A stretch of 64,000 nt of DNA from Myxococcota bacterium. Lineage in GTDB: Bacteria > Myxococcota_A > UBA9160 > SMWR01. A program made the position numbers and the translations under genes. The notes beneath the pieces were generated by a model, which was not told the origin of the DNA, did no database searches, and worked only from the letters and a program-made list of their open reading frames with translations. Shown here piece after piece: positions 41,847-50,818 of this stretch; positions within the stretch are counted from its first letter, which is position 1; every line of letters begins with the position of its first letter. The stretch lies in assembly GCA_039030075.1 (NCBI GenBank), contig JBCCEW010000030.1, forward strand, positions 1-64,000, read 5' to 3'.

Positions 41847-43247
41847 GTGTGGGATCGAGACGCTGAGACTTCTGCGGATGCATCGTGGGCCGAGACGACC
41901 CCGGGAGACTGGGAACGATCGGCCTCCAGAGCCCTTCCCGGTTGGGAAGAGGCGTCGAACCGTTCTCCTCGATCGACGCCGCGTGCGAAGGCACGGCGGG
42001 GTCGCGACGACGACGCGGGTCCGCTGGACGCCCGTCAGCTCTACATGAGCCAGATCCAGGACGTCCCGGTGCTGGGTCGCGAAGCCGTGGCCGAGCTCTG
42101 TGGTCGCATGCGCGAGCAGCAGGAGCGCTTCGAGAGCGCACTCTTCGCGATCCCCGGGACCGCACGCATGCTGGTCGAGCGCTGGGAATCGCGCCGTCAG
42201 CGCGGACTCGTGACCGCCGTCCTGTGTCGACACGCGCGCGACGGCAGCGGAAAGAACTGGGGTGAGCACGTCGACACCCATCTCGCACGGGCGCGGCGGC
42301 AGCTTTCGCGCAACCCGATCGCCTGGCCCCGCGTGGCTGCCACCTTGCGAGCGACGGAATTCGCGTTCGACCTGCTGATCGAAGTGCACGACGCACTGAT
42401 CGAAGCCGCGTCGCCCGAAGCCACTGACCGCAGCGCCCGAGTGGAGCTCGGACTGGACACGGCCGCAGCCCGGCGCGAACTCGCATCGGCGGCACGCGCC
42501 CTCGACGAGTACCACCGTGTCGTCCAGGTGCTGGCGCACCACAACCTTCGGCTCGTCGCGAAGTGCGCGCACCGCTACAAGAACCTCGGTGTTGCGTTCA
42601 TGGATCTGGTTCAGGAGGGCAACCTCGGCCTGATCCGCGCGATCGAGAAGTTCGAGCCCGAGCGCGGCTTCATGTTCTCGACCTATGCGGTCTGGTGGAT
42701 CCAGCAGGCGATGATCCGCGCGATCCAAAATCAGCGTCGCACGGTCCGCGTGCCGTCCCACGTCTGCGAGCTCCAGCTGAAGTACCGTCGCATCGAAGCC
42801 GATCTCGAACGGCGGCTGGGACGGGAGCCCACGCAAGAGGAGATCGCACCGGAGCTCGGCATCGAGCCTTCGGCGGTCGATGATCTGGTCTCGACACTCG
42901 CGCCGATCCGGTCACTGCAGTCTCCGGCCCAGGGCCTCGAGGACGTCGACTTCGGCGATCTGATCCCCGACGAGTCCGTGGCGGATCCCATCGAGGGGCT
43001 CGCGGACGGCGAGCTGGGACAGGCGCTCTCGAAGCTCTTGTCGTCGCTCCCGAGCCGCGAGCGTCAGGTGATCGATTGGCGCTTCGGACTGTCGGAGTCG
43101 GGTGAGCCGTCCACGCTGGGCGAGATCGGAAAGCGACTGGGTCTGTCTCGCGAGCGTGTGCGGCAGATCGAGGCCAACGCGCTCGCGCGGCTTCGGGTGG
43201 GCGCACGCGAAGACCGGGACCTCGGGACCTTCGACGACGCCGCCTGA
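41847..43247 (+). CDS. RpoD-like sigma-70 factor (group 2 type)
   Basis: A sigma-70 of about 466 residues with a charged N-terminal head. Region 1.2 is recognisable at [20 protein letters not shown] near residue 65. Region 2 runs from about 232 ([51 protein letters not shown]). Regions 3 and 4 follow, with the HTH at [24 protein letters not shown]. Between regions 1.2 and 2 lies a non-conserved segment of about 150 residues. No region 1.1 is seen. It is likely an alternative or stress RpoD-paralogue rather than the main sigma. It lies 133 nt after the YbbP-like permease; the start is the least certain part. Confidence 0.92.
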   Translation: MWDRDAETSADASWAETTPGDWERSASRALPGWEEASNRSPRSTPRAKARRGRDDDAGPLDARQLYMSQIQDVPVLGREAVAELCGRMREQQERFESALFAIPGTARMLVERWESRRQRGLVTAVLCRHARDGSGKNWGEHVDTHLARARRQLSRNPIAWPRVAATLRATEFAFDLLIEVHDALIEAASPEATDRSARVELGLDTAAARRELASAARALDEYHRVVQVLAHHNLRLVAKCAHRYKNLGVAFMDLVQEGNLGLIRAIEKFEPERGFMFSTYAVWWIQQAMIRAIQNQRRTVRVPSHVCELQLKYRRIEADLERRLGREPTQEEIAPELGIEPSAVDDLVSTLAPIRSLQSPAQGLEDVDFGDLIPDESVADPIEGLADGELGQALSKLLSSLPSRERQVIDWRFGLSESGEPSTLGEIGKRLGLSRERVRQIEANALARLRVGAREDRDLGTFDDAA

Positions 43248-43275
43248 GTAGGGCGACGGCGAGACAGGGTCGCTG

Positions 43276-43896
43276 CTAGGGGGCCTCGGCGCGCGGGACG
43301 TGTACCGCGAGACGGCGCAGCTGGTGTTCGAAGTCGCGTCGCAAGCCCTCGGGCAGGGCCGCCGCGAACCGCGCCGCCGCCGACTCGTAGTACCAGCGCG
43401 TCTTCGCCGGTTCGGCGGTGAAGCGCTCGAGGGTTTCGGGGCCCTCGGATTCCAGGTCGACGACCAGGCCGCGGAGATTGTGCAGCTTGTCGCAGGCGGC
43501 GACCAGCTGGGTTCGCGGGGCCGCGCTGGCCAGGCGATCGAGGTAACGCGTCTTGCGTTCACCCCACGGGGCTTTGGCGCCGGGTCGGTCTCCTGGTAGG
43601 AGATCGCTGCAGGTCTCGACGATCTCGGCGACCTCGCCACCGAACTGGGTGCGAATGCTGGCGAGGTCGACGCTCGGGCAATCCTCCAGGGTGTCGTGGA
43701 GCAGCGCTGCGACCGCTTGCACGATGTCACCGCCTGCTTCGTAGACGAGCGCTGCTACGCCCAACAGATGACTCGCGTAGGGGATGCTGGAACCCTTGCG
43801 GGTCTGGTCTCCGTGGGCCGCGAGCGCGAAACGAAGTGCCTCGACCAACCGCGCTTGATCCGCTGCTGTCACGCTTTCTCCCACGCTGTGCCCCAC
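43276..43896 (-). CDS. HD-domain phosphohydrolase, RelA/SpoT-like (small)
   Basis: A 206-residue protein consisting of a single HD domain. Key motifs are PYASHLLGVA, the metal-binding HDTLED near residue 67 and CDKLHNLRGL near 137, as in the hydrolase domain of SpoT and Mesh1. No synthetase or ACT domain is present. It could hydrolyse ppGpp-type nucleotides, but other substrates are possible. It starts with GTG; a second GTG 8 codons later is equally possible. It is convergent with the sigma factor gene, 28 nt apart. Confidence 0.85.
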   Translation of the reverse strand: MGHSVGESVTAADQARLVEALRFALAAHGDQTRKGSSIPYASHLLGVAALVYEAGGDIVQAVAALLHDTLEDCPSVDLASIRTQFGGEVAEIVETCSDLLPGDRPGAKAPWGERKTRYLDRLASAAPRTQLVAACDKLHNLRGLVVDLESEGPETLERFTAEPAKTRWYYESAAARFAAALPEGLRRDFEHQLRRLAVHVPRAEAP

Positions 43897-43981
43897 CGCC
43901 GCCTGCCGAGGGATGTGATAGCTTTCCCGCGGGTCGCCGTCTTCCCCTTCGAAACGTCACACAAGCGCCGGGCCGGCCCGG

Positions 43982-45070
43982 ATGGCGCTTTGTGGGGGGT
44001 ATGAATTCTTGAGCCAACCGCTGATCGAGCTCTCGAACGATCGTGCCGTGAAGCAGGCCGCCGAGTTCAAGAACGCGGCCGCGGAGATTACGGCCGAGCG
44101 TCTCGCGGCAGCCTTCGAGACCGAGCGCGCCAACGCACCGAGTGTTCACGACGCGGGCCGCACCTATTTCGTCAAGCGCACCGGGAAGCCGGCAAATGAG
44201 CGGAAGAAGAACCGCGATGAGGAGCATCTCGGCGCGGCGCTCCTGCGCGTTCAGGGTGAGAAGGGCCTCGAGCTGCCCGACGACGAGGGGTTCTTGCATC
44301 TCCTCGACTACCAGGTGCGCGCGAAGACCGGTCCCGCGGATGACCCTGCGACCAAGGGGATCACGCGTTTCGATCTGTTGGCGATCGGACCCGACGATCG
44401 CCTCGCGGTGATTTGTCTGCGCTACGCAGCGCCGTCCGACACGCGATGCCGTGTGGGCGATACCCCGCTCCGACAGCTGCTCGAAGGCTTCGCGTATGCC
44501 GCGATCGCCCAGTCCAACCACGACGCGCTGGCGAAGGAAGTCGAGGAGCGATTCGGCCGCACGCTCAGCACGGAACCGCCGCATCTGATCATGTGCGCCA
44601 CGCAGCGCTATTGGGAGTTGTGTCGGAAGCGCTCGACCCAGAAAGGCGCTGCCTGGATTCGCGAGCTCGAGCGCATCACCCAGGAGGCCCAGGAGTCGTT
44701 CGGCGTGACCGTGCGCTTCCTCGGGCTCCGTCTCAACTCGGACCCGGGCTGGGAATACGATGAGACCGGTCCGCTGCTGGACGGCATGCCTCGGCTCCTG
44801 CCTGCGTGGGAGCCTGGTGCCGGAAAGATCAAGCCGAAGCCGCGTCCGCGCGCGCGCGCTCGCACGGAACCGGTCGAGACCGTCGTCGAAGCCGACCTCT
44901 CACGGCCGGTGCGCACCTACAACTTCGGAGACAGCTACAGCGCTGGCGATCGCATCGATCACCCGAAGCTTGGCACCGGCGTCGTTCAGGGGATCGCGGG
45001 GCCGGGCAAGATCCGGGTCCGGTTCGACGAGGAGCGGCAGAGCGTTCTGATTCACGAACGCTCCGCGTGA
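43982..45070 (+). CDS. Unknown protein: nuclease-like N-terminal domain plus Tudor/CarD-like C-terminal domain
   Basis: A 362-residue protein. Residues about 20-260 hold an alpha/beta domain. A PD-(D/E)XK-like core may be present: RFDLLAIGPDDRLAVICLRY near residue 130. The Asp is there, but the usual E-x-K on the next strand reads I-C-L, so it would be inactive or belong to another fold. A basic linker (KPKPRPRARARTE) leads to a C-terminal beta module, YSAGDRIDHPKLGTGVVQG and IRVRFDEE, like the Tudor/CarD domains of UvrD/PcrA and Mfd. That points to nucleic-acid or RNA-polymerase binding. A TTG at 44009 with GGGGGG about 10 nt upstream is an alternative start. The HD gene is divergent upstream. 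Confidence 0.65.
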   Translation: MALCGGYEFLSQPLIELSNDRAVKQAAEFKNAAAEITAERLAAAFETERANAPSVHDAGRTYFVKRTGKPANERKKNRDEEHLGAALLRVQGEKGLELPDDEGFLHLLDYQVRAKTGPADDPATKGITRFDLLAIGPDDRLAVICLRYAAPSDTRCRVGDTPLRQLLEGFAYAAIAQSNHDALAKEVEERFGRTLSTEPPHLIMCATQRYWELCRKRSTQKGAAWIRELERITQEAQESFGVTVRFLGLRLNSDPGWEYDETGPLLDGMPRLLPAWEPGAGKIKPKPRPRARARTEPVETVVEADLSRPVRTYNFGDSYSAGDRIDHPKLGTGVVQGIAGPGKIRVRFDEERQSVLIHERSA

Positions 45071-45239
45071 CCGGATCCGTCACAGCCAGGCCGTAGCCTC
45101 CGGGGTGAGTCGCCGCTCGCCCCCCAGGCGTCGGCCCCCCGCGCTCTCGCTGCCGTGGCCCCCCAAGGTCGAATCGATCGGTGAGACGCCCGGGCGGCGA
45201 CTCGCGTCTCGACGCGGGCTTCCGTGAGGATGGCGCGCG

Positions 45240-46793
45240 TCAGCCGCCAGACGCCTCGAGGGTGGTCTCGCGACGGGTACCCGGCAGCACGCCGCGGTTC
45301 GTTCCCACGCGCACCGGGAGCTCGGGCCGGCGCGGCGAGTAGAGCACGAAGTCCGAGAGCCCATCCGCATCGAGGTCCCCGAAGCGGATACGACCGCTGG
45401 TGTCGAGGGTCTGGGTCGCGTGGCGCGCGCCGTAGCCATCGGTGTTGCTGCCGAGGTGGACCTCGAGCTGGTCTCCGTCCCCCGAGTTCAGCATGTCGAG
45501 CATGCCGTCCCCGTTGAAGTCCGCCGAGAGGGTCGGCACGAAGCCCTTCGACCGGAACGTCTCGAAATCCCACGCCACGCCGAGCTTGCGCGAGTGCCAG
45601 GGTTCGGTCTCGAAGAGTCCGGAATCCGCGCGTCGGTGCAGCGTGACGTTCGCATCGATGGCGCGCGTCACCAGCACTTCGACGATCTCCAGGACGCCCG
45701 TCGGGACGCGCACTTCCATCAGCTCTACGGCGCCGTCGCCGTCGATGTCGACGAGCATGTTGGCGTTCATGCCGCCGACCGTTCGGAAGACCTGGTCCGG
45801 CGCGTCCAGGTTCCACTGACCGCCCTGGTTCAAGTGGAAGCCGACCACCGTCGTGGCGTCGAACACGCTCCCGGACGAGGTCGACACGAGCAGGTCGACC
45901 AGGCCATCCCCGTTCAGGTCGGAGCCGTCTACGCGGACGAGGCCCGAGTTGCGGACGTGGTCCTCCGGCGTCACACGGCCCAAGGCGATGCTGCGACTCG
46001 GCTTCGCCGGAAAACGACCCTGCGCGTTCTGGAGGAAGACCTTCAGCTCATGGCGGTTGGCGCTGATGACGTCGCCACGGCCGTCTCCGTTCACGTCGCC
46101 GATCGAGAGCCGCGGGTGGTCCAGATAGATCTCGACCTCACTCTCGGACACGAGGGGTCCGGGACGCTGGGGCAGGTAGTAGTTGGCTCGGGCGCCGACC
46201 TCGAGCAGGCCGAGCACTTCGCCGCCGGGATCCAACACCGCGGTCCAGCTCATGCCCGGCGCCACCAGGCGCGGGCCGTCCCCGAGGCCTTCGCGCACCA
46301 GCATCATCCGGTCGAGGCCACGCTCGTCGACGACCACGGCAATGCTGGGTTCGATCCCGAGCGGAAGATCGCGGAAGGACGGACTGCGTCCCGGCATCGA
46401 GAAGAGGGTCAGGCGATCGCGCCGCAGCAGTACGAGTTCGGTAGCGGGCGAGTCATCCAGGTTGGCGAGGTCGTAGGCGGCCGCACCCGACGGCAATGGG
46501 CCCTTCCAATCGGGCTTGGCGGCGAAGCTCCCATCGTCTCCCTGGAAGAAGACATGGATCTCGCGGCGTTCGTTCGGCGGAAGTCCGCTGGTTACGACGC
46601 AGAGCAGATCCCCGCGCGAATCTCCATCGAGATCCGCGAGATCGGCTTGCACCACTCGGCCTTCGAGCCGGAGATCCTGCACGAAGAAAGGGTCGTCATC
46701 GGCAAGCGCCGCCGAGACGCCGAAGCAGAGCGCCACGCCCATTCCGGTGGCTCGGGCCACCTGGGCCCGCGCACGCGCGAACAGCTTTTTCAC
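45240..46793 (-). CDS. Exported FG-GAP/VCBS repeat protein
   Basis: A 517-residue secreted protein with a signal peptide (MGVALCFGVSAALA at about 19-32) and a run of calcium-binding FG-GAP-like repeats. The repeat cores are DLDGDSRGDLL, DVNGDGRGDVI, DLNGDGLVDLL, DIDGDGAVELM, DFNGDGMLDML and DLDADGLSDFV. These form a beta-propeller like that of integrin alpha chains and are common in bacterial surface proteins. No enzymatic motif is seen. The GTG start overlaps the upstream hydrolase stop by 4 nt (GTGA). The C-terminus lacks a PEP-CTERM or sortase tail. Confidence 0.88.
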   Translation of the reverse strand: MKKLFARARAQVARATGMGVALCFGVSAALADDDPFFVQDLRLEGRVVQADLADLDGDSRGDLLCVVTSGLPPNERREIHVFFQGDDGSFAAKPDWKGPLPSGAAAYDLANLDDSPATELVLLRRDRLTLFSMPGRSPSFRDLPLGIEPSIAVVVDERGLDRMMLVREGLGDGPRLVAPGMSWTAVLDPGGEVLGLLEVGARANYYLPQRPGPLVSESEVEIYLDHPRLSIGDVNGDGRGDVISANRHELKVFLQNAQGRFPAKPSRSIALGRVTPEDHVRNSGLVRVDGSDLNGDGLVDLLVSTSSGSVFDATTVVGFHLNQGGQWNLDAPDQVFRTVGGMNANMLVDIDGDGAVELMEVRVPTGVLEIVEVLVTRAIDANVTLHRRADSGLFETEPWHSRKLGVAWDFETFRSKGFVPTLSADFNGDGMLDMLNSGDGDQLEVHLGSNTDGYGARHATQTLDTSGRIRFGDLDADGLSDFVLYSPRRPELPVRVGTNRGVLPGTRRETTLEASGG

Positions 46794-47980
46794 TCGCGTT
46801 CCCTCGGCCGCGACCGCGCCTCGCGCACCGGCGGGGCCGGTTTCGGCTGGGTGGAGGACGGAACCGGCCAGCGCTCCCCGACCGCGAGTGCCCGAACGCG
46901 GTCCGAATCGACGCCCGTCCGCGCGATCACGTTCGCCAGTTCGACGGGCGGGTGGTCGACGGGTTCGTCGGTGAGGTCGAAGGTGCCCCAGTGCATTCCG
47001 AGCATCGCGCGGGAGCCCAGGTCGAGATGTGCCTGCACGGCCTCCTCCGGGTCCATGTGCTGCCACTTCATGAACCAACGTGGTGCATACGCGCCGATCG
47101 GCAGCATCGCCACGTCGATCGGTCCGAAGCGCCGGCCAAACTCGGCGAAGCCGTGAAAGTAGCCCGTGTCGCCGCCGAAGAAGTAGCTCCGTTCACCGGA
47201 AGCCATCAACCAGGTGCACCAGAGCGATTCGTTGGTGCCCTGTTCGATCCGGCGCGACCAGTGCTGCGATGGAAGACAGGTGATGGTCCAGCGGCCGAAG
47301 CGCGCGCTCTCCCACCAGTCGAGTTCGATGACGTTGGGGCGCTCGCGCTCGCGAAACCAATCGGCCAGCCCAAGGGGGACGAACCAGCGCACGCTCGCGG
47401 GAAGACGCTCGACCGTGTCGACGTCGAGGTGGTCGTAGTGGTTGTGGGACAGCACGGCGAACGCGTCGTCGGGCACGGCTTCGAGCGGGATCCCCGGCGG
47501 CGACTCGCGCCCAGGGATCAGTGCTCGCGGCCCCCAGTGGGGGTCCGTCAGGATCACGTCGTCCCCGTCGTGAATCGCGAACGTGGAATGGCCGACCCAG
47601 GTGATCGTGGGGTCGGCGGCGTGACCCGCGAGGTAGGCCCCGTCGTTCTCGACGATCGGAATCTCGAGGGGGCGGCTGGTGTCGAACTCGTTCGGGCTGA
47701 AGAGCCACTGCACGAGACGCCAGGTCGTCTTCGGATCCTCCGACCACGGAACGAAGAACCCGTCCTCCGGGTCGCCATGGGCGAGGTAGAGCGACTGCGC
47801 CTCGACCGGGGTGCCGATCGGCACACCCACCGGTTTCGAAGGCGCGGCGTGGGCCGCGAAGAGCCAACCGGCGGCGAAGGCGAGCCCCCAGGCTCCGATT
47901 CGCAAGGGCAACGGTCTCCTCCGGGGCGCGCCGTGGGGAGGGGGGCTGCCTGGCAAAGCAGACGAAGCCCCGGCGGGCAT
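46790..47980 (-). CDS. Metallo-beta-lactamase-fold hydrolase, NAPE-PLD/UlaG-like
   Basis: A 396-residue hydrolase with an N-terminal signal or anchor (LRIGAWGLAFAAGWLFAA). The catalytic motif HNHYDHLDVDT sits near residue 180. Further ligands are expected in PSQHWSRR, GGDTGYFHG and MHWGTF. The sequence with W-W-E-S and TITWVGHST resembles the NAPE-PLD family, which cleaves N-acyl-phosphatidylethanolamine to N-acylethanolamine. The substrate here is not proven. ATG 47980 was chosen because a signal peptide follows. The next gene starts in its stop codon. The two hotdog-like genes upstream are in the same orientation. Confidence 0.88.
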   Translation of the reverse strand: MPAGASSALPGSPPPHGAPRRRPLPLRIGAWGLAFAAGWLFAAHAAPSKPVGVPIGTPVEAQSLYLAHGDPEDGFFVPWSEDPKTTWRLVQWLFSPNEFDTSRPLEIPIVENDGAYLAGHAADPTITWVGHSTFAIHDGDDVILTDPHWGPRALIPGRESPPGIPLEAVPDDAFAVLSHNHYDHLDVDTVERLPASVRWFVPLGLADWFRERERPNVIELDWWESARFGRWTITCLPSQHWSRRIEQGTNESLWCTWLMASGERSYFFGGDTGYFHGFAEFGRRFGPIDVAMLPIGAYAPRWFMKWQHMDPEEAVQAHLDLGSRAMLGMHWGTFDLTDEPVDHPPVELANVIARTGVDSDRVRALAVGERWPVPSSTQPKPAPPVREARSRPRERE

Positions 47981-48039
47981 GGAGACTAACGCTGGGCGCC
48001 GAGATTGCCCGTCCGCGCTGGGGCGAGGAGCGGGATCCG

Positions 48040-48546
48040 TCACAGTTCCGCGTCCTTGAAGAACATGGCGGACTGGTCGCCCTGGTAGACCAGGTCGCCC
48101 TCCTGGAGGAAGTGGAACTCGTAGCGGAGCACCACGCGCTTCGGACCGATGCGCTTGCGGGTCTCCTGGCTCTCGAGGTGGAGCGGTGGCCCGAGTCGTG
48201 CCAGCCGCTTGAAGTCGGCGCGGTGGATCCGGTTCCCGAACCCCGACCATCCTTCGTCCCACTTGCAGCCGTGAAAGAACCAGGCGTGCAGGCAACCGAG
48301 GTTTCCCGTCAGAATGAGCATGTCTGCCGCGGACACATGGGCCGGATGGCCTCGATCGACCCGCTGAAAGCGCGCGATGGGAAGCTCCTGGGTCGTGTCG
48401 AGCCGGGCCTCGATGCGCCCCGCATCGGCGTCCAGGCGCGAGATCTCGTCGATCAAGAAGATCTCGTCCCGGTACAAGAACGTGTCGAGGAAGCGCCGCA
48501 GGTCGCCGGGCGTCCAGGGAGGGGGCAGGGCGGTCGGGGCGTTCAC
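48040..48546 (-). CDS. Small hotdog-like protein, function unknown (dehydratase-like)
   Basis: A 168-residue protein I cannot name with certainty. Segments NLGCLHAWFF, GFGNRIHRADF, GPPLHL and QEGDLVYQGDQSAMFF are arranged like a FabA/FabZ-type hotdog fold. The single helix in the middle and a GDQSA-like end support an acyl-chain-binding role. No strong catalytic His/Glu pair can be assigned. It starts with GTG overlapping the previous gene by 4 nt, and is 59 nt from the NAPE-PLD-like gene. Confidence 0.6.
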   Translation of the reverse strand: MNAPTALPPPWTPGDLRRFLDTFLYRDEIFLIDEISRLDADAGRIEARLDTTQELPIARFQRVDRGHPAHVSAADMLILTGNLGCLHAWFFHGCKWDEGWSGFGNRIHRADFKRLARLGPPLHLESQETRKRIGPKRVVLRYEFHFLQEGDLVYQGDQSAMFFKDAEL

Positions 48547-49058
48547 GACTTCCTTTCGAGCAGCGTCGCATGGGCGAGCGCGCACAGCGATTCGCCCGCT
48601 TCGAAGCGGATCTCCACGTGGGCGCTGCGGTCCCGCTTGTGGACGACGTGGCCTGCCATCTCGAACTCGGGACCCTGCACGGGCGCGAAGTAGTCGACAC
48701 GAAGGTGCGTGGTGGCCAGCCATTGGCGCGGCTCGTCTGCCGCCCGGGACTGGTGGAAGACGAAGAGCGCGAAGAAGTCGACATAGGTCGGAGTGAACCC
48801 GCCGAAGAGCTCTCCTTTGGGATTGCGCACCGCCTCGACGAGCGCGCAGCGCACCCGGAGCCGACCGGGTTCGCGTTCGAGGACGACCCAGCGATCGGCG
48901 GCCAGGAAGTCCCCCACCGGGTGGCCGCGGCCGACCAGGCGCTCGGGGTCCTCGGTCGACCAGGCCTTCGCCCATTCTTCGAGCGGGACGTCCTTCAACA
49001 CGGAGCCGCGATCCGCGTCGGATTCGGCGAGCGTAAGACGAGATCGGCCGAGAGCCAC
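48543..49058 (-). CDS. Hotdog-fold protein, PaaI-thioesterase-like
   Basis: A 171-residue hotdog protein. The central helix motif GELFGGFTPTYVDFFALFVFHQ matches PaaI/YbgC-type thioesterases, and the last strands read LRVDYFAPVQG and HVEIRFEAGESLCALAHATLLER. It probably binds an acyl-CoA or acyl-ACP. It starts with GTG and heads a minus-strand operon. The next gene overlaps it by 4 nt, so the two hotdog proteins may work as a pair. Confidence 0.78.
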   Translation of the reverse strand: MALGRSRLTLAESDADRGSVLKDVPLEEWAKAWSTEDPERLVGRGHPVGDFLAADRWVVLEREPGRLRVRCALVEAVRNPKGELFGGFTPTYVDFFALFVFHQSRAADEPRQWLATTHLRVDYFAPVQGPEFEMAGHVVHKRDRSAHVEIRFEAGESLCALAHATLLERKS

Positions 49059-49143
49059 ATAAGGCCCCTACGGTATCGACTCCGATGGCGTTGAGCCCAG
49101 CGTGTACACTTCGCACCGCAGCGTGCCAACGGGAGGGTCGCGG

Positions 49144-50046
49144 ATGGCAAAGCGCACAGGCGGGGGGCGAGCAGCGTGGCTCGTGCTCGCTCTGTCCATG
49201 GCCCTGCCGAGTTGGGCGCAGGATGCCACCGTCGAGATCCGGACCCTCCCCGTCGCGGATGGCGTTCACATGCTGATCGGCCGCGGCGGCAACATCGGCG
49301 TGTCGACCGGGGCGGACGGGGTGCTGTTGGTCGACGATCAGTTCGCGCCGCTCACTCCGAAGATCCGGGCGGCGGTGGAAGCGCTCGGCGGAGGCGCTCC
49401 GCGTTTTCTGCTCAACACCCATTGGCACTTCGACCACACCGGCGGCAATCAGAACTTCGCAGGGATGGGCGCCACGATCCTCGCCCACGACAACGTCCGT
49501 GCGCGCATGAGTCAGCTCCAGCGGATCCGGGGCCGCGAGATCCCGGCTTCACCGCCGGACGCGTTGCCCGTCGTCACCTTCGGGCACGATGTGACGCTGC
49601 ACTGGAATGGGGACGAGATTCACGCGCTGCACCTGTCCGCCGCCCACACCGACGGAGACGCCGTGGTGCACTTCCGACGCGCGAACGTGATCCACACGGG
49701 CGACCTCTTCTTTGCGGGCGGGTTCCCCTTCATCGACCTCGAGAGCGGCGGATCGATCGATGGCCTGATTGCCGGTCTCGAAGCTGTCCTCGCCCTGACC
49801 AACCCCAGGACATCGATCATTCCCGGGCACGGACCCCTCTCGAAAGCGGCCGATCTGAAGGAGTACGCAGCCATGCTCCAGGACGCGAAGAATCGCGTAG
49901 AGGCGGCCTACAACAAGATGCAGGACGTCGAAGCCGCAGTGGCGGCATCGCCTCTGGCCGAGCTCGCTCCACGCTGGGGGCAGGGCTTCGTCGACGCCGA
50001 GGCGTTCACGCGCACGGTCGCGACCGATCTCGCGAGACGGCGGTGA
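49144..50046 (+). CDS. Exported metallo-beta-lactamase-fold hydrolase
   Basis: A 300-residue MBL-fold protein with a signal peptide (AAWLVLALSMALPSWAQ, cleaved after about residue 32). The zinc motif is NTHWHFDHTGG near residue 93, with later ligands in SAAHTDGD and the IIPGHG of the last third. Cofactor arrangement resembles quinoprotein-relay/SoxH-type or B3 MBL proteins. GGGAGG lies about 7 nt before the ATG at 49144. An HAD gene follows 4 nt after the stop, so they form an operon. Confidence 0.9.
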   Translation: MAKRTGGGRAAWLVLALSMALPSWAQDATVEIRTLPVADGVHMLIGRGGNIGVSTGADGVLLVDDQFAPLTPKIRAAVEALGGGAPRFLLNTHWHFDHTGGNQNFAGMGATILAHDNVRARMSQLQRIRGREIPASPPDALPVVTFGHDVTLHWNGDEIHALHLSAAHTDGDAVVHFRRANVIHTGDLFFAGGFPFIDLESGGSIDGLIAGLEAVLALTNPRTSIIPGHGPLSKAADLKEYAAMLQDAKNRVEAAYNKMQDVEAAVAASPLAELAPRWGQGFVDAEAFTRTVATDLARRR

Positions 50047-50050
50047 GCGC

Positions 50051-50818
50051 TTGACCATACGCGCCATCGTCTTCGATCTCTTCGACACCCTGGTCGATCT
50101 GCGCTGGGAACGGCTTCCCGTCGTCGAGCACGACGGCAAGCGCATCCCGGGCTCGTCCCAGGTGCTCTACGAGCGAGTGGCGCGAGAACAAGACCTGCCG
50201 ATGGACGCGTTCATGGAGGCGATGCGCGCGAACGCCCAGGGGTTCGCGCGGTCCCACTATGCGCAGGACAAGGAAGTACCGACCCCACTCCGCTTCCGGG
50301 CACTTCTCCGGGAGCTCGAGATCGAGGCGGCCGGCCTGGCCGACGAACTGACCGAACTCCACATGGGGGTCTTGCAGAGCGCCGTCGAGAACCTCCCGCA
50401 CCACCCGGCCGTGCTGGATCGGCTTGCAGAACACGTCTCCCTCGCGGTGTGCTCGAACTTCAGTCATTCGCCGACGGCACTGTCGGTGCTCGAAAACGCC
50501 GGCCTGCGGGACCGCTTTTCCCCGGGATCGATCATCGTGTCCGACGCTTTCGGCCTGCGAAAACCGCGAGCGGAGATCTTCGAAGCCGCGCTCGACCCAC
50601 TCGGTGTTGCGCCCGAAGAAACTCTGCACGTCGGCGACAGTTTGCGCGCCGACGTCGGGGGAGCGAGCCCGCTGGGGATCCGAACGGTGTGGATCACGCG
50701 ACGGATCTCCGATCACGACAAGGCACTCCGGGAACACGAGGGGCCCGAGCCCGACTTCGTGATCCAGGACCTCGACGAGCTTCCCACTCTGGTCCGGTCG
50801 CTCGCGGGCGCGTCCTAG
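50051..50818 (+). CDS. HAD-superfamily hydrolase
   Basis: A 255-residue HAD-like protein with a four-helix cap. Motif I reads VFDLFDTLVD, motif II CSNFS, motif III lysine GLRKPRAEIF, motif IV GDSLRADVGGA. The first Asp is present. The second motif I position is Phe, as in dehalogenase-like or some phosphatase relatives that lack the usual general acid, so activity is open. It starts with TTG, 4 nt after the metallo-hydrolase gene. Its stop overlaps the stop of the convergent SMP-30 gene. Confidence 0.85.
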   Translation: MTIRAIVFDLFDTLVDLRWERLPVVEHDGKRIPGSSQVLYERVAREQDLPMDAFMEAMRANAQGFARSHYAQDKEVPTPLRFRALLRELEIEAAGLADELTELHMGVLQSAVENLPHHPAVLDRLAEHVSLAVCSNFSHSPTALSVLENAGLRDRFSPGSIIVSDAFGLRKPRAEIFEAALDPLGVAPEETLHVGDSLRADVGGASPLGIRTVWITRRISDHDKALREHEGPEPDFVIQDLDELPTLVRSLAGAS

